This document shows, one piece after another, positions 47,670-59,713 of a stretch of 64,000 nt of DNA. The position numbers and the translations under genes were made by a program. A model generated the notes under the pieces. It did no database searches. It worked only from the letters and a program-made list of their open reading frames with translations, and had not been told where the DNA came from. The stretch's first letter is position 1. Every line of letters starts with the position of its first letter. This DNA is from Pleurostoma richardsiae (lineage: Eukaryota > Ascomycota > Sordariomycetes > Calosphaeriales > Pleurostomataceae): contig JANBVO010000041.1 in assembly GCA_030052745.1 (NCBI GenBank), positions 62,001 to 126,000 on the forward strand, read 5' to 3'.

Positions 47670-48345
47670 AAATGAGGGGGAAACCAAAGCGGTATTCTCT
47701 TTGAGTATACCGATGCCTCTGCGGAGATGGCCATTGTCTCTAGCAGGTCATGATAACGATTGTTATGATACCCCAACTATAACAAGGTTTGGGCACGAAA
47801 TGGAGCGTCCCAGGAAGTATATAGGGGCAGAAAAGTCCTGGGAAACTCGGTAGAGGATGAGGTCCAGGGACATGGGGACATTTGCCTTATGGAACGGAAT
47901 TCTTTCAACTATCTAGCCCATGGCTTCGGGCTGCATTTGACTTCGGTATATCCAACCACATGCGCTTCAGCTACCAATTCAACATACAGCGATTCTGACA
48001 TGTGCGTTTCCCTTCATTGGTTGTCTAATACTTTGTAGGCCGTCCCACTCTGCGTGTGCTGTACAATTCCATCCAGGGGCTGTGTTGCGCAGACGTAACG
48101 ACCTCTTCCGCGGCCGAGTAATCGGCCTCTCTCCTTCTTCCATAAAGGGTACGTCAGCGCAGATTCTGGGCTGGACCGTGCCAACATCTTGACGCAGGTA
48201 AATCAGCGTTCACAGCCGCCGCTCTTCCCGGGTTGCCCCCAAGACTGCAACTACCTACGGTTCGTTGGGAACGAGTTGACACCCGTCTTCGAAGTGGGCG
48301 TCGTATTAAATCCATCTTGATATATCAAGCCTTGGGTAAGTTCGC
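47670..48345. other. Convergent intergenic, small membrane protein / Zn2Cys6 gene
   Basis: 676 bp between converging stop codons. No gene or repeat seen. Confidence 0.55.
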
Positions 48346-50468
48346 TCAGACGGCCAGCCACTTCTGGGCCACAGACTCGCCCGCTTCCCCCGCCTCCCCC
48401 GACGCATTTCTGACTAGTTCTGCCTTCTTCCGGTCGTGGTTTGCCTTCTGCATTGCCTCCCACTGCTGCATTGGGTTCATGGCGTACCCGGCAGTGGGCG
48501 GTGCCTGGCGTGCTGAGACCAGCTTGTCATGGTCATGGACCATCGCGTACGGCTGTGCCATGAGCGCGTCGCGGCGGATGAGCATCGATGGTATCCGCAA
48601 GTTCAGCTAAGGAGTCATCAGTCACACCTGTCACGTTCCCCAGGGGGGGAATGGGCCGACATGGGAAAGGGGGGCTGGGAAGTGCGGAGGTATTGTTAGG
48701 GACGGAGAGCGCTCTACCTGTGACAGGATGTGCGCATATTTGATACCGCACTCATCCGCAATGTACTTGAGCCTGCCAAGGACCCATGCACGTTGAGAAT
48801 CGGTCGTGTAGTCCTGACCGTTGATACAGGTCAGGGGCCAGGTTAGGAAAAAGCCTGCAAGCCCCTTGAGACTATCTTCCTCGCCGCACGCGAAGCCAGA
48901 GAGCTGGTTCTCGAGGAGGTGCCTGCGTTTGAGGTGCCAGCCGAGGTGGTACGGTACGGAGGCAACGATGTCGGTTATGATATCGACGCATGTGCGCGCC
49001 GCGGTGGCGTACTCGGGTGTCGTGCGATAGTCAACCGGCGAGCACACCCAGGCCGCACATCGCACAATGACCGAGGAGAGGATTAGGCGACAGACCCGGA
49101 CCATGTTCCAGACACTCGCAATATAGAAGTCGCCGTAAATGTCTACCCGGCCTGGAAACACCTCGGCCTTGCTGTAGTCACCATCGGGAACATTGTCCTC
49201 CCACGCGACTGTCCGGAAATGCCACGCTTCCGGTAGCCTCTTGGCCCAGCTCACACACTCCTGGTCGACAATTTGTGCCCGACGAATCAGGTCGAACACG
49301 AGTTCCATGTTCTCGGATGTTCGGGCCATTCCGCCCTCGAGCAGGCGCGCCACCTTCGCGCGGAGCTCGGCAGTCGTGATATTCAGGCGCTGGGATTCGG
49401 CTGCGGCTTCGTCGGAGACCGCGCCATCAAGCCACCAGTCGACCCCCATCAGGGGGTTCTTGGACCTAGACAAGGTCTGCACAATCTGGCGCGTGTCAGT
49501 TTGCACCGGGACACGCCGTCGTCTGGTATGTGAAATACGTACCATTTGAGTGCGTACGGCGATGAAGAGGAGGAGGCCGGTCTTGGTCCGGAGCTGCTCG
49601 CGCCCACGAGACATGACCAGTTGAATAGCACCTTCAATGTGGGAGCCCCACGCGTACGAGCCCATCTGCTTCGCAGTGATGTTCTTTGATGGGGTCAGTG
49701 GAACAGCATGGCCATCGGGAGTATGCAGTCAGGTGCTTGTGACTTACTTCGAAGAGTCCAAGGAGCAGCACTGTTGCTAATGTCTCATCAGACTTGGACA
49801 GTCGGGGGTCCTTAAGAGCATGGTGTGTCGCGGCCAGAGCCCTAGTGTACGCGGACAGAGCTCTACCGCTAAAGTCAACGCCGTTGGCGGTGACGCGGTT
49901 CCCGAGGGAAGCAAGGGCACAAGCGTTGAATGCGGCAGCGAGATGGCTGTTGGGGCGCTGAGCTTCGATCAGCGGGACAAGGTACTCCATAAAGCCTCGC
50001 GTGCCGCCTTGTCGTGGGAGCAGGATGAAGTTGGAGACAAAATGACAGGTTGCCAGCTGTTCCACTGAAACACCTGGAGCTGGAAGGATAATCGCTGCCG
50101 TTGGAAATGAGAAGAAATCCTTGGACCTGGGGGAGACAGAATCCTTTGATGATGCCGGCGATTCGGGACTCTGGTCTCCTGACTTGTGGGACGCTGCTTT
50201 CCTGTTCGCCTTCTGCGCTCTCCTCTCCGTGGCCTTGGTCTCGTTGCGGAACACCAGGTCAAACTCGTCCTTATAACCAGGACATTGCCGCCGGGATTTT
50301 GCGCATTGGTTACATGTGGGCTTTGTTTCGTCACACTAGGTGATGAAATGCTCGCATCAGCAGGACTGAGGCGCCACCGTGGTGGGAGGCACCGCGACGA
50401 GAACGCACCTTTATCCGCCGCGTTCGGCACATCTGGCAGCCCCGTGAGGGCTTCCCGCAGTAGACCAT
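48346..50468 (-). CDS. Zn2Cys6 fungal-specific transcription factor
   Basis: Probable nuclear regulator; target unknown. Five exons: 50409-50468, 49748-50335, 49543-49683, 48718-49485 and 48346-48606, closing to 605 aa. The N-terminal binuclear cluster is complete only when exon 1 is included: CQMCRTRRIK|CDETKPTCNQC..C, at residues ~11-38, the standard C-x2-C-x6-C-x5-C-x2-C-x6-C. A basic linker (KATERRAQKANRKAASHK) follows, then an alpha-helical middle region like the DUF3468 or fungal_trans_2 group (VSNFILLPRQGGTRGFMEYLVPLI, LRTKTGLLLFIAVRTQM). No metabolic cluster is nearby, so its target cannot be guessed. Confidence 0.9.
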
Positions 50469-52346
50469 GGTGCTGGACGTGCGTGAGTGGTTACAAAGGA
50501 GACAGAGATGCCCTCAACGCCGGTAAGGTCGCAACTCTGCAGCTGAGTGTTAGAAAAAGGCGGAGCAAGTCAAGGGCTTGTATTCTGAGCATTCAAGGAC
50601 AGATGAGCGTCCTGCGGGTCTGGGGCAGCCCTACGACAGAGGGCCAGAGGTGGTCTGCTGGGGGGAGGTTGGGGTTGACAAGGTATGTCGACTTCTGCGA
50701 TACGGCGATGATCACAGATGATAGTCGACTGTCTGGGAGGGTCCGCGGGCCGCGAAACGGCCGGACGGGCTAGTCAGACTCGGCGATGCGCACTGACGGA
50801 GAAGCGTGACTCTTGCAGCTCAGGGTTGCAGTCGACGGTGAGTGCCGACGAGGTTGCTTTAGAACATGAAACGAGCGGCGTCACTGGCCCTTCGCCTAAG
50901 ACGCTGCGGACCACTGCCTCTATCGGCCTCGACTCCGAGTTGGCGCTGAGTCGATGAGTTAGGAGCTGGATGGCTCGATGAGGGGTAACGATGCGACACT
51001 GCCACGATGCCACAGAACGAACGGAGATACAAGACACGGGCAGAGCCTGTGTCTCAAAACGGGGTGATGGTGTCTCCTATCAAGCATCGGCCCCGGGACA
51101 CTGGCGTCATCGGGCGCTCGTCCGGGCAGGCGGCAAAGCAGACAGCCTCCTTGTGGGAAAACAGGTGGATGACAGGCCCAAGATGCCCGCTGTTGTTTCG
51201 GCTCTGTGTGGCTGAGGGAGCCTGCTCCCAGGATTCAGGCGATTGCGGGCGCAGAGGGGGGTGGTGGTGGAGGTGAGGCGTGGGAGTGCACGAGTAATGT
51301 TCCAGGTTGTTGAGGGCCATGGCGCCCGGGATGAAGAAACCGGGGGCACTTCCCGGTTGACAAGTGCCACAGCCTAGCGTCTCCCGCTCATGCTAGTCGC
51401 CGATCTTGGGGGCATTTCGCAGGCCTGGCTGGCCCGCCTTTCGGCATTGGGAGGCTCCCATCTGCCCTCGAGCTCATCGAGGATCCTGACACCGCCCGTT
51501 GTGAATACCTCTTTTAGGAGCCTCTATTCCACACATGCTCCGCAGAGAGCCTCAGCAAGTCGTGGCGTCGCTGACGGTGATGAGGGGAGCCTTTCATTCT
51601 TCACTACATACCTTCCCTGACGCGACGACCCGTTTATCCCCTGCCTTTTGGTGTGGGAATAAGATGCTGACTCGGCAGCAGCCTCAACAAGGAGTCAGCC
51701 GAGCCTTCGATGGCTTTGACCGGGTGATTACTTAATCCTCAGTCTCTTCGATTCAGGGGGCTCAATCCGTCTCAAACAGCCGCCATGGGTGTCACATTAC
51801 TATGGTCGTTAAGCATCTACAATGTGCGGAGTAGCATCCACTTTTTTCGGGCTTGCGAATAAAGTACTCGGGTATAATATTGGCCATATTAACAAGATAG
51901 ATGTACTCCATAGACCGAGTCTATATCGTCTTCCCAGGGCAGAGCAGGGCAGAGAAGCGCAAGGGGGGGAGAAAGCTGCACGCGATCCGCTGTCACCCCA
52001 GTAAACCTTAAGCAAACGTTGACGCCGGATCGTACCTGAACGGACCCATATCTAGGAGCACGCGCAAGCAACGGTCGTCACGCAGCCCATGATGTGAACT
52101 GCTGATACTCCAACGTCGGTCTGACCCGTCTCACCTCCAGGGACTCTCCATGGTACCTGCTGCCACAGAGGCAAGATCTATTCTGACAAGACACCAAGTT
52201 CACCTTGGGCATGCTGTGAGTGCGAAACGCCGAGTGTATGCCTGAGCCGCTTGAATCTTGGCAATGGGTATCTCCCAAGACAGCCAGTTACATAGCAAAA
52301 GCAAGCGGCTACTGTAGGTTGTCTGCCGGTAGATGGATTCCATGCA
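50469..52346. other. Intergenic, Zn2Cys6 gene promoter side / MSN5 3' side
   Basis: 1.9 kb, no supported gene. Open frames at 51054-51735 on both strands have no recognisable features. It should contain the regulator's promoter and the MSN5 3' UTR. Confidence 0.5.
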
Positions 52347-55300
52347 TCAGGTATTAAATAAACCGGCTACACCCTCCAGGTCGGGAGATTCTCTTTTGTC
52401 TGGGCCACCCGGCCTCCCTTCCGGTGGGGGAGCGGTCATGAACTCTTGTGCCATCTTGCTCCGGAGGGGCTTCTTGGCCACGGGCCGGCTGCTCTCCGAT
52501 CTGAGTCCAATGCTCTTGCTCAGCTTTCCCATCTCCGAAATGCTGACCCCCTTAAGATCCTTGAGCAAGTCAAGAACCAGGGCACGCTGCTGACGTGAGT
52601 GCATTCCCGGCCGCGAGAGGTACTCGATGGTCGTGTCAACATCTTGCTGTTTGATGTTTGGAAGCGAACAGAGGACCTCTCTCGGGGTCTGCGTGAGTGG
52701 GCTGTAGTATATAAGAATGAAGGCGATGACATGGCCCAGCTCCTTCTGGAGATCGACAAAGTAGGGTTCGTGGAGAGAAGTTATGCACGCCTTCAGGACT
52801 TCCGACGAGATGAACTCGCGGATGGCCGCGGCATTTTCTGGCGGGATAGGGAAGCGCTCGGGTGGAATGAGATCGTCCATGCTATCTGCGTCAGCGGACG
52901 GCGAGGTCTTTGATACAAATTCAGGAATAATTGATCTGAACACTCGTAAGACGACACCACAGCACCTGCTGTCATGCATGCGAATCGCGTGGGCGCAGAA
53001 CATCAGCAGAGGCTCAGCAATGGTGAATTGCATCAAGCAGAATCGTCGGAGTGACGGATGTTGGCGAGGGGGGGGGCCGTCCTCCTGGCCGTCCGCACCG
53101 GCATCGCTCAGCTCGTCTGGTATTGTCAGAGGGATACAAAGAACAGTCATAGTGGTGGGCAAGTACTCACCAGTTCTAGCCGGATCGAGAAAGTCAGCTA
53201 ACATAACTACAGCCGAGTAAGTCAGCTGGCGGAGTATGCTTTCCGCCTTCATCTCCTCGGTCAACTCGTCACCAGCCGACTGGATGCTTTGCTGCCTATC
53301 CAGCTTCTCCCACTGCGAACTGATCTTCGAATCCATCTGCTGGAAGCACGCCGCTAAAAGAGGAGGCAAGAAATGTTCTCGCAAATCCACAGGGCAGTGA
53401 TCAACTAGGTACCTGACCAGATTAAGAAGATTAATGATCTGGTGAGCGGACAAGCAAGATGAATCCGCAAAGAGAGCATGGGCTAGCGGGCCGGGGAGCT
53501 CTTCAAATCCGTAGAACTGCACGTCGAGCCTACTCATGCAATAGATGATGGCATAGCTGGTTTCACGGACGAAGCGAACCGACCCTCGAATCGAAGAAGC
53601 GAGGCCCTCCAGGGTGCCTTTCTTGTCGAGAACTCGCGCGTAGAAGTCATCTTTGCTTCCTTCAGAGATCCCAGCTTGCCAGAAACGGTCAGTCAAGACC
53701 CTCTCCACTATGGACTGCATCTCGTTCGGTAGCAAGGACCAGTTGCTAGGGTTATGGGTCGCGTGGGCATGGCTTTAATACCGTCAGCAGCTTTCTGCAC
53801 CAGCTATCGATTTACTTACGCCAGGAACTGGAGTAGCTCCGGGAGAATGACAGGGATGCCATCTTGCCAGAGGGCACAGGAAGCCTCGTAAGACGGTGAA
53901 TTCTTCTCCAGCTTTTCCACAGAGTAAGTCAGGAAGGACTTGGTAGAGCGAAGAGGTAACAGCTGGCACGGTTAGCCGGAACATCAGCAACCTGACGACG
54001 TGGTAAGTCGTACCATCTGCCGCTCTTCAAGTTCGGCCTGTAGCGCGAGCCCTTCGGCGTCGAGTTCCACAGCACCCCAGTCGGTTATTTTGTGTATTTG
54101 TCGACGCGCGAGATAGGTCTGCGCCTTGTCCAAGGCCATTAGCCGAGCAAACCCGGCATAAGATGAAAGTGCCTGCTTCAGATTCTCATTCTGCCACTGT
54201 TGCGTCACAGGACGGATAAAAGCCTGTAGCCGCTGCAACCGGAGTGCCGGGTCGATGCGGGTTGCGCGGTGTCTGCGGAGAGTCAGCCTTGAGGAAGAAG
54301 GATAGCCGAAAGAGACAGACATACATGACAAGGAACAGGAAGCTTTGGTACGCGACCTGCCTCTTCTCATCAAGCGAGCCAGAAGCAATCATGTCATTTA
54401 CCTTGGCCTCAAGCTGATCGTAGACATCCTATATCAAGTCAGCCGATCATGTTCAAGGCGTGGTCACCGAGCCATGATTTACTAGGAGGTGGTCCGGCAT
54501 TTTCGAGGCCAGGCGTTGAAGCTCAACTATACTCTCAGACTGGAAATCTTTGATAGCATCATTGAAAACCTTGTGCTCAGGCTGCGTGGCCGGCCACGTC
54601 ATGAGAATATGTTCTAGGACCTTGAGCATGAAGCCAGTATTCTTGTCCAGAGCTCCGGTTGAGAACGCGACCAGCAATTGCAGTATTCTCTTCCGGATTA
54701 GAGGATCCTAAGCCAAGTTAGTGGCTGGGCGAGTTCCTGGTCGAGGATACACACCTCAAACTGCATCTGAATCAGCTGGTTGCACCATGATTCCAAGTAC
54801 TGCTCCACCTGCTGTCTCTGCTGCTCCTGTCATGGCTGGTTAGCAGCGATTTGCATGGACTGTATTTCGACTTACATATCGCTCGGCAGCATCTCTACTA
54901 CCGGCTCTCCACTTAACGTATCCTTTCAATGCAGACTCAATGACAGTAAGCTGACCATCAACCCGCAGGTAAGGCATAGAGTTCTTCGTATATGTAGACG
55001 CTTTGAATCGTCAACAAGGGGTGTGGCAAGAACCACGCGGGGATGGCGAAGGCTTACGATTCAGAGGTGGCTGCCCATCGTACAGGTGTCGAAGGACATT
55101 ATCAGCTTGATCCAGGATGTAGGAGATAGCGTCAGATAGTGTTAGTTGGACGACGTTCTCGATGACCTGCGAGCTATATCGACGGTAGTTTCCCAGAAAT
55201 GCGTGCCGCTCCGGGACGGTGTCGGTATCCTCCATGAGCAGGATGTAAGTGGGATCCTGTGTATCTTCCGGCAAGCTCTCGTACCGTACTAGCCTTGAGC

Positions 55301-56717
55301 TGCAGACCACCAAAAGGGGCCCAATGAGACGAGTCTTCGCTATGGCGGGGCCAAGGCTGCGGTTCTGAAGGAGTCGCGTCCAGGTTACAAGAACGGGAAT
55401 CGAGACAACAAGACTTTGGCTTTGAACGACAGTGAGAAGAAGGTCTAGGAAGGCTTGGATGTCTACTCCTGGGGGCATAGTGTCAAATTTCCGATCCAGG
55501 TAGTTGCCAATGCAAGACAGCATCTAGAAGCACAGGTAAGCGAGTTGCTGGTTGCGGACGAGTGATTGGGGAGTCCACAACGGCATACCTCGGAAAATTT
55601 CTTCGAGAACTGGTACTTATCGTCGTCGAGGTCATCGACATCGACGGTGGACCAAGCAAAGAGCTCCTTGCAACGCTCGACAAACTTGTCGGAATACATC
55701 GGGACAACAAGCTCCCGGAACTCATTTCCACTGAAATTACTACGAGCGTAGAGGGCATGCAATGACTCCAGCGAAGCCTAGACAGCATTAGCAAAGTGTG
55801 ACACAGTGTCCTCCTAGGGAGCAGAAGCCAACCTTTCGAACTGCGATATCCGGAGCCCCTAGGCCATCGCACATGGAGTGGACGCATCTTGAGACTATTA
55901 TAGCCTTGGGGATCGCCCAGGGCAGGAGGGAGTAAAGCACCTTTAGCGATTTGACGGCACACGACCGGGCGTCTTCATTGTTTTCTACGCCGGTACTGAG
56001 GCAATCATTGAGGAAAGCAGATACCCGGTTGAGCCAGCCTTCCTCTCCGCAACGGACGTCTGGACCAGTTTGGCGGTTGGGGAAAGCCTCGGCGAGTACA
56101 GTTGCCGGCGTGAATATCTCGACCGCAGCCTTGCTAAGGACGCCTTCTCTTACAGCCACCACGGCGTCATCTCCGTTGAAAATCTCGTCAGAAAGCGTCT
56201 CTAGGATAGACAGGACTAGCTCCTTGTGAGGACCGAGCCCGGGTACCTGCCACAGCTGGACCAGCATGGCATCCATGTCCATCCACTCCGCAGCCCAGGA
56301 CCTCTTGGCCACCTCGACCCAGAGCAAGGCAACCTTGTTTCTGATGTATTGTGGATCTTCCCTCGACACGGCCTGGGACAGCTGCAAGACCCAGTTTCGG
56401 AGGAAGGCAGCCTCCTGCTCGGTGTACTCAGCCCACTTGTGCTTGATGGCGTGCTCGAGCAGCGACAGGCCGTAGTGGCGGACGATGGGGGATTGAGACT
56501 TGTCGGACGCCAGGGTGAAGCCGTGCGAAGGGCCTTCACTTAGTGCCTTGACCTCCTCTAGGAAAGCCTGGGCCTCGTGGCGGGACTGGTTCGTCGAGTG
56601 CGGAGTGTATATGATCTGGAGCGCATCATGGATCTTCGATAGGAGGCCGTTGTCGTCGCCTGCGCCAGCCGTTGCATTGGCAACGGCAACACTCCCGTTG
56701 GCGCCTGGGTCAGCCAT
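52347..56717 (-). CDS. MSN5: Msn5/exportin-5 family karyopherin
   Basis: RanGTP-dependent nuclear transport receptor of the importin-beta superfamily; yeast Msn5 exports phosphorylated regulators and imports replication protein A. Eleven exons: 55833-56717, 55589-55777, 55058-55523, 54876-55000, 54755-54826, 54483-54707, 54325-54428, 54014-54272, 53820-53962, 53171-53772 and 52347-53116. All phases close to 1279 aa, close to yeast (about 1220). The N-terminal importin-type repeats include SPIVRHYGLSLLEHAIKHKW and IRNKVALLWVEVAKRSW; the C-terminal half is HEAT-like. Intron 10 (54 nt) is a multiple of three with no stop. Start taken at MADPGANG; a longer frame (to 56849) lacks similarity. Confidence 0.92.
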
Positions 56718-57533
56718 AGTTGCGAGATATGTACCTGACAGCGGTCTGCGTGAGTGGCACCAGGCCGGACACCACCATATACCAGAAGGAAAGAGAGAGT
56801 AGCAGTCCAGGGACGGTCTCTTCCCTAGGCCATGGCAGAGGGTCGGCACACAGGACGATCAGGTGTTGGCGGAAGGGTCCTCGAGGGACAAAGAAGCACT
56901 GCAGTAGCGAGGCAGAGTGATATGACAGTGATGTATGGGACGTGCAGTGCAGTGCGAGTATAACGAGATCAAGAAGGTCTGGGAGCTTCTGCGCTTTATG
57001 GATTTCCTCTGGCGTTGAGCAGAGTCATCTTATCGGTTGATTCTGAGCGTGAAGGTACCGCCGCAGGCAGAAGAAGTAAGAAAGTACATGTGCCATAATT
57101 ACGTCTGGGCGCGTTTTTGATGTCGCGGTCGTTTCTGGGGGCCGTGGCCTAGGCCGCGACCCCACCAGAGCTTGGGCCGCTTTCGCTGCCACCAAGGTCT
57201 TCACCACAAGAAGGTACCTACCCAATACCTACCTTACGGAAACGGAATAATCAATATTAATACAAGGCTTAAGTACCTGACCTGTACGATTCGATTTCTG
57301 TCTCAACTCGGAGCGAAGGCTTCTGACCGGGGCGCAATGGCCCAGAAGTACCGCCAAAGTCCTTTCACATATCACTCGAGTCCTTAACCCCGGGATTCAT
57401 TGTGTATCTCAGCTCTGCCTGTCTTGCAGAGGTGCATGTCTTTAGTTCTACCTGTCTCTTTCTTCACCTTCCACAGCAGAAAAGCAGACAGACCTCTTGC
57501 AGGTCAGTCAGAAAGGTGTCAACCAGTCCGCTA
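56718..57533. other. Intergenic, MSN5 5' / DPH7 3'
   Basis: 816 bp. TACCT motif at 57211-57235. No gene seen. Confidence 0.5.
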
Positions 57534-58959
57534 TTATTCGGGTATCGAGAAGTTCCACAGACACAGCAGCTTATCGTAGAAACTGCTGGAAACACACAAC
57601 AATGCCTTGTTCTCAGCAGGACCGGGCTGGAAGTCGCTGCCGTAATTCATGCTCTTGTGCTCCTCGAACCGCCCCAGGACGGCGATGCTGCACTCTGCAC
57701 TGTCGCCTGTGTCCGCACACACCTCGACGATCCTCGCCCCAGCATGCATGCAGGAGACTAGTATGGTTGCTGTGACACCTCGTCTCCCCGTGCCCTCATG
57801 GTTAATGCTGAGCTCCCTGATGAGCCTCAGTCGCCAGACTCCTCCCCCGAGGTTGAGCTCTGCAACCAGTTTTGCGTTCCGCATACCGTACGTCTCCCCG
57901 AGGGGCATGATCGAATAGACCCTCACAATATCGTCATAACTGCCTGTCACAACCAGCCGCGCCCCGGCTGCAGTGGTCGCGGAAAGCGGCAGGATCGCGG
58001 TGACACCCGCGCCGTGCCCGTCTACTTTGGCAGCTGCGTAAGGAAGCTCCAGGGGCAAGCGCTCCCCGTGCTCTTCCTCGACGCTGTCACCGACTGCGCC
58101 GGACACGTACCTCAGCGTGGAATCGTCGCCGCCAGAGTATAATGTAAAATACTCTTTCTGCCCGGCTGCTTTCGTTTCGATAGAGAAGGCGACACACCAG
58201 GCCTCTAGCGTATGCGTTAGGAGAGGGGAAGCTGCTGGTACTGCGTCGAATGTGCAGTTATCCCTGTGCATTCTCAGCTTAGCCATGATGACTTGGCCAG
58301 TTGAGGTGGTGGCAGCAAGGACATTCGCAGCTGTTGGATGCCATGCCATTGACGTGAATAGGACATCTTCTCCCACCCCTGGCAAGCGTAGAGAAGCCAG
58401 GAGCAGGAGTGATGGATGAGTGGTGGTCGACGACGCAAAGTCATCACTATGTGGCTGTGATAGTCTGAGCAGTGAGATAGTGCCTGTGCTAGAAACAACG
58501 CCACAGACATCCTCACTGCCGCAGGATGGCTGGAAATGGAGATCTAGGATAGCAGACGGTTGGGATACAGTCTGAATAGGGATCCTAGTCGCATGTGCAG
58601 GTGAGATTCTGCTCCGTATCCAAGGAAAGATTTCGAAAGTAGACAATAGAGATCGCGGATTGTGCGGGCGAGACCTACGCTTTGCCCCCAGCTATCTCGA
58701 AGAGGATGATGCTGCCGTTTCGACTCTGGGGCCTCCGAGGCGCGCTTGGCAACTGATACTGCGCTGTGTCCTGATGATCCCTCACGTGCTCTTCATCTTC
58801 TTCGGGGACATCGCCCGCGGGGACTGAGTCTTCTCTCTGCAAGTTGTAGGTGCCAACTAAGAAGTACGACGGATATGCGGGACAGAACTCAACACAGCTT
58901 GGGGGCAGATCAAGGTCGAGGCGTTGAATCGACACTATCGTATCTTTCAAGGCCATCAT
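57534..58959 (-). CDS. DPH7: Diphthine methyltransferase DPH7 (WD40)
   Basis: WD-repeat enzyme (yeast Rrt2/Dph7) that hydrolyses the methyl ester of methylated diphthine on eEF2, allowing the last step of diphthamide formation. Exons 58679-58959 and 57534-58584 give 443 aa. It begins MMALKDTIVSIQRLDLDLPPSCVEFCP and contains WD40 blades, with GDDSTLRYV, VTGSYDDIVRVY, NLGGGVWRL and ILVSCMHAGARIVEV, and near the C-terminus HKSMNYGSDFQP and SSSFYDKLLCLW, which are characteristic of the family. The C-terminus is WNFSIPE. Confidence 0.93.
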
Positions 58960-59713
58960 CTAGATTAGGATACGACCGACCGATAACCGCCAGTCACCCG
59001 CAGGATGATTCCCCTTGAACAGATTGTTGGTGGAGTAGCGGTAGGTAGCTCCGGATTCTCGCAGAGACTGGATACTGATAGCTAACTACCCAGCTCTCGA
59101 GGTAGGACGCTGATTGTTCCAGGGTTTCGAGTACTTGGATGCCTTCCACAACAGATTTCTCTACCAAGCCCAGGCGTGCTGGGCGCTAGCGTGTTCCTGA
59201 AGTTCCCAGCACGGGGGTTAGTCTGCCGTAAAACGAGCTTCAGATTTCCCCATGTCAAGAGCTTCTCGACGGGTAGAATTTCGCAAAGCTGGGGCTCATA
59301 TTCGATTAGATAATCAATCTAGATCTACCTGTGTACCTGGTGTAATAGTGGTCCTACCCACCTACCTAAAGTTGAGGTAGGGCTGTTCGGCTACGGTTGC
59401 CGATCGCCGATCGGCCGGAGCTCCGTCATCACCGGGCCGGCGCAGGAGGCGCCTCTAAAGTATCTACTTGCAAAGCAAAAGGGGGTCCCATACCTCTGCC
59501 CCTCCCCTGACAGGAAGATGGGCTTGATGCACGGAGACGTAATCAAATATCGTGTGATCCCAGTTAGCTAGGTGCCGTTTATTTATTGATTGCCAGCAGT
59601 GCTATTTCGTCGTATGAACTTTGGAACAGCCAACGCAGTAGCTCACAGAGACGCCTCGGAAGGTAACGAGGGTGTTGCTATTGAACGTTTGCTATTGTCG
59701 GTTTAACATCCCT
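58960..59713. other. Intergenic, DPH7 5' / NCS1 permease 3'
   Basis: 754 bp. A hairpin-like copy of the motif (CCTACC..GGTAGG) at 59353-59382. No gene seen. Confidence 0.5.

Noticed and set aside
56718-56849. Longer N-terminus for MSN5
   Set aside because: The 44 extra residues have no similarity to the family and the MADPGANG start is in better context; the extension is probably 5' UTR.
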